This document shows positions 5,233 through 5,402 of a stretch of 5,402 bases of DNA, one piece after another (the first letter of the stretch is position 1; every line of letters begins with the position of its first letter). The notes below the pieces were generated by a model. The model saw nothing but the letters and a program-made list of their open reading frames with translations, was not told where the DNA came from and did not search any database. The position numbers and the translations under genes are program-made. The DNA comes from Candidatus Omnitrophota bacterium (GTDB lineage Bacteria > Ratteibacteria > UBA8468 > B48-G9 > JAFGKM01). The DNA is taken from NCBI GenBank assembly GCA_023818785.1, contig JAMWCO010000111.1, positions 1-5,402 on the forward strand, read 5' to 3'.

Positions 5233-5402
5233 ATGAAAAAAGGAATTACAATTGTCGCTGTTGTTATGGTGGTTATGATACTCTCAATAATAGGTCTTAC
5301 TTTTTTAAATATGTCTGGTATTGAAGGTATTTTTGCAAAAAGACAGATATTTTATTTTAAAGCACTTAATATTGCTGAAACAGGACTTGAAAGAGCAATG
5401 TG
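5233..5402 (+). CDS. PilX-like minor pilin, N-terminal part (runs off the window)
   Basis: The ATG is one base after the lipoprotein stop; 56 complete codons are present and the frame is still open at the edge. MKKG is followed by a hydrophobic helix (ITIVAVVMVVMILSIIGLTF, residues 5-24), then LNMSGIEGIFAKRQ, and then FKALNIAETGLERAM (42-56). This matches the PilX N-terminal pattern: a 'KKGxxLIvaLxxLxvLsllG' helix and a downstream 'FYxAEAGLExA' motif. The usual Glu at +5 is absent (Ala9 at +5 if cleavage is after Gly4), which is also common in PilX proteins. No ribosome binding site is visible and coupling to the lipoprotein gene is likely. A PilX gene directly after PilV- and PilW-type genes is the standard minor-pilin order, which makes the intervening lipoprotein stand out. 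Confidence 0.8.
   Translation, partial: MKKGITIVAVVMVVMILSIIGLTFLNMSGIEGIFAKRQIFYFKALNIAETGLERAM

Overview
The window is a single-strand block (+) of type IV pilus / type II secretion-like genes from an AT-rich bacterium with a Gram-negative-type (diderm) envelope. The envelope call rests on an outer-membrane secretin and a probable lipoprotein. Base composition is strongly AT-biased (roughly 70% or more by eye). Every arginine codon I read, about 55, is AGA or AGG. I cannot name the species. The pattern would fit a low-GC, possibly uncultivated lineage, but that is inference.

Layout. Positions 1-194 are the 3' end of a pilin-like gene. Positions 199-2777 carry the alignment subcomplex in canonical order: pilM, pilN, pilO and a pilP/gspC-like gene. 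Next comes a short secretin (pilQ/gspD-like, 2767-4089). After it lie the minor-pilin genes: a PilV/GspI-like prepilin (4076-4468), a very short PilW/GspJ-like prepilin (4462-4713), a proline-rich lipoprotein (4764-5231), and the start of a PilX-like gene (5233 to the window end). Genes overlap or abut by a few bases almost throughout, including two ATGA stop/start overlaps, so the block looks like one translationally coupled operon. The only real gap is 4714-4763, which holds a candidate sigma-70 promoter and a good ribosome binding site. I saw no RNA gene, CRISPR array, transposase or convincing terminator.

How it fits together (family knowledge). PilM binds the cytoplasmic end of PilN. PilN and PilO form an inner-membrane, periplasm-spanning dimer. 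The PilP/GspC-like protein links them to the secretin, through which the fibre passes. The PilV-, PilW- and PilX-like minor pilins prime fibre assembly. The motor ATPases, the platform protein PilC/GspF and the prepilin peptidase are not in the window.

The most interesting point is the PilW position. The N-terminal prepilin stub at 4462-4713 and the later part of the lipoprotein at 4764-5231 read like two halves of one PilW/GspJ-type protein. They are separated by a stop codon, a promoter-like sequence, a lipoprotein signal and a Pro/Thr linker. Other points worth a look are a PilM with altered nucleotide-binding motifs, a membrane-anchored rather than lipidated PilP, and a minimal secretin.
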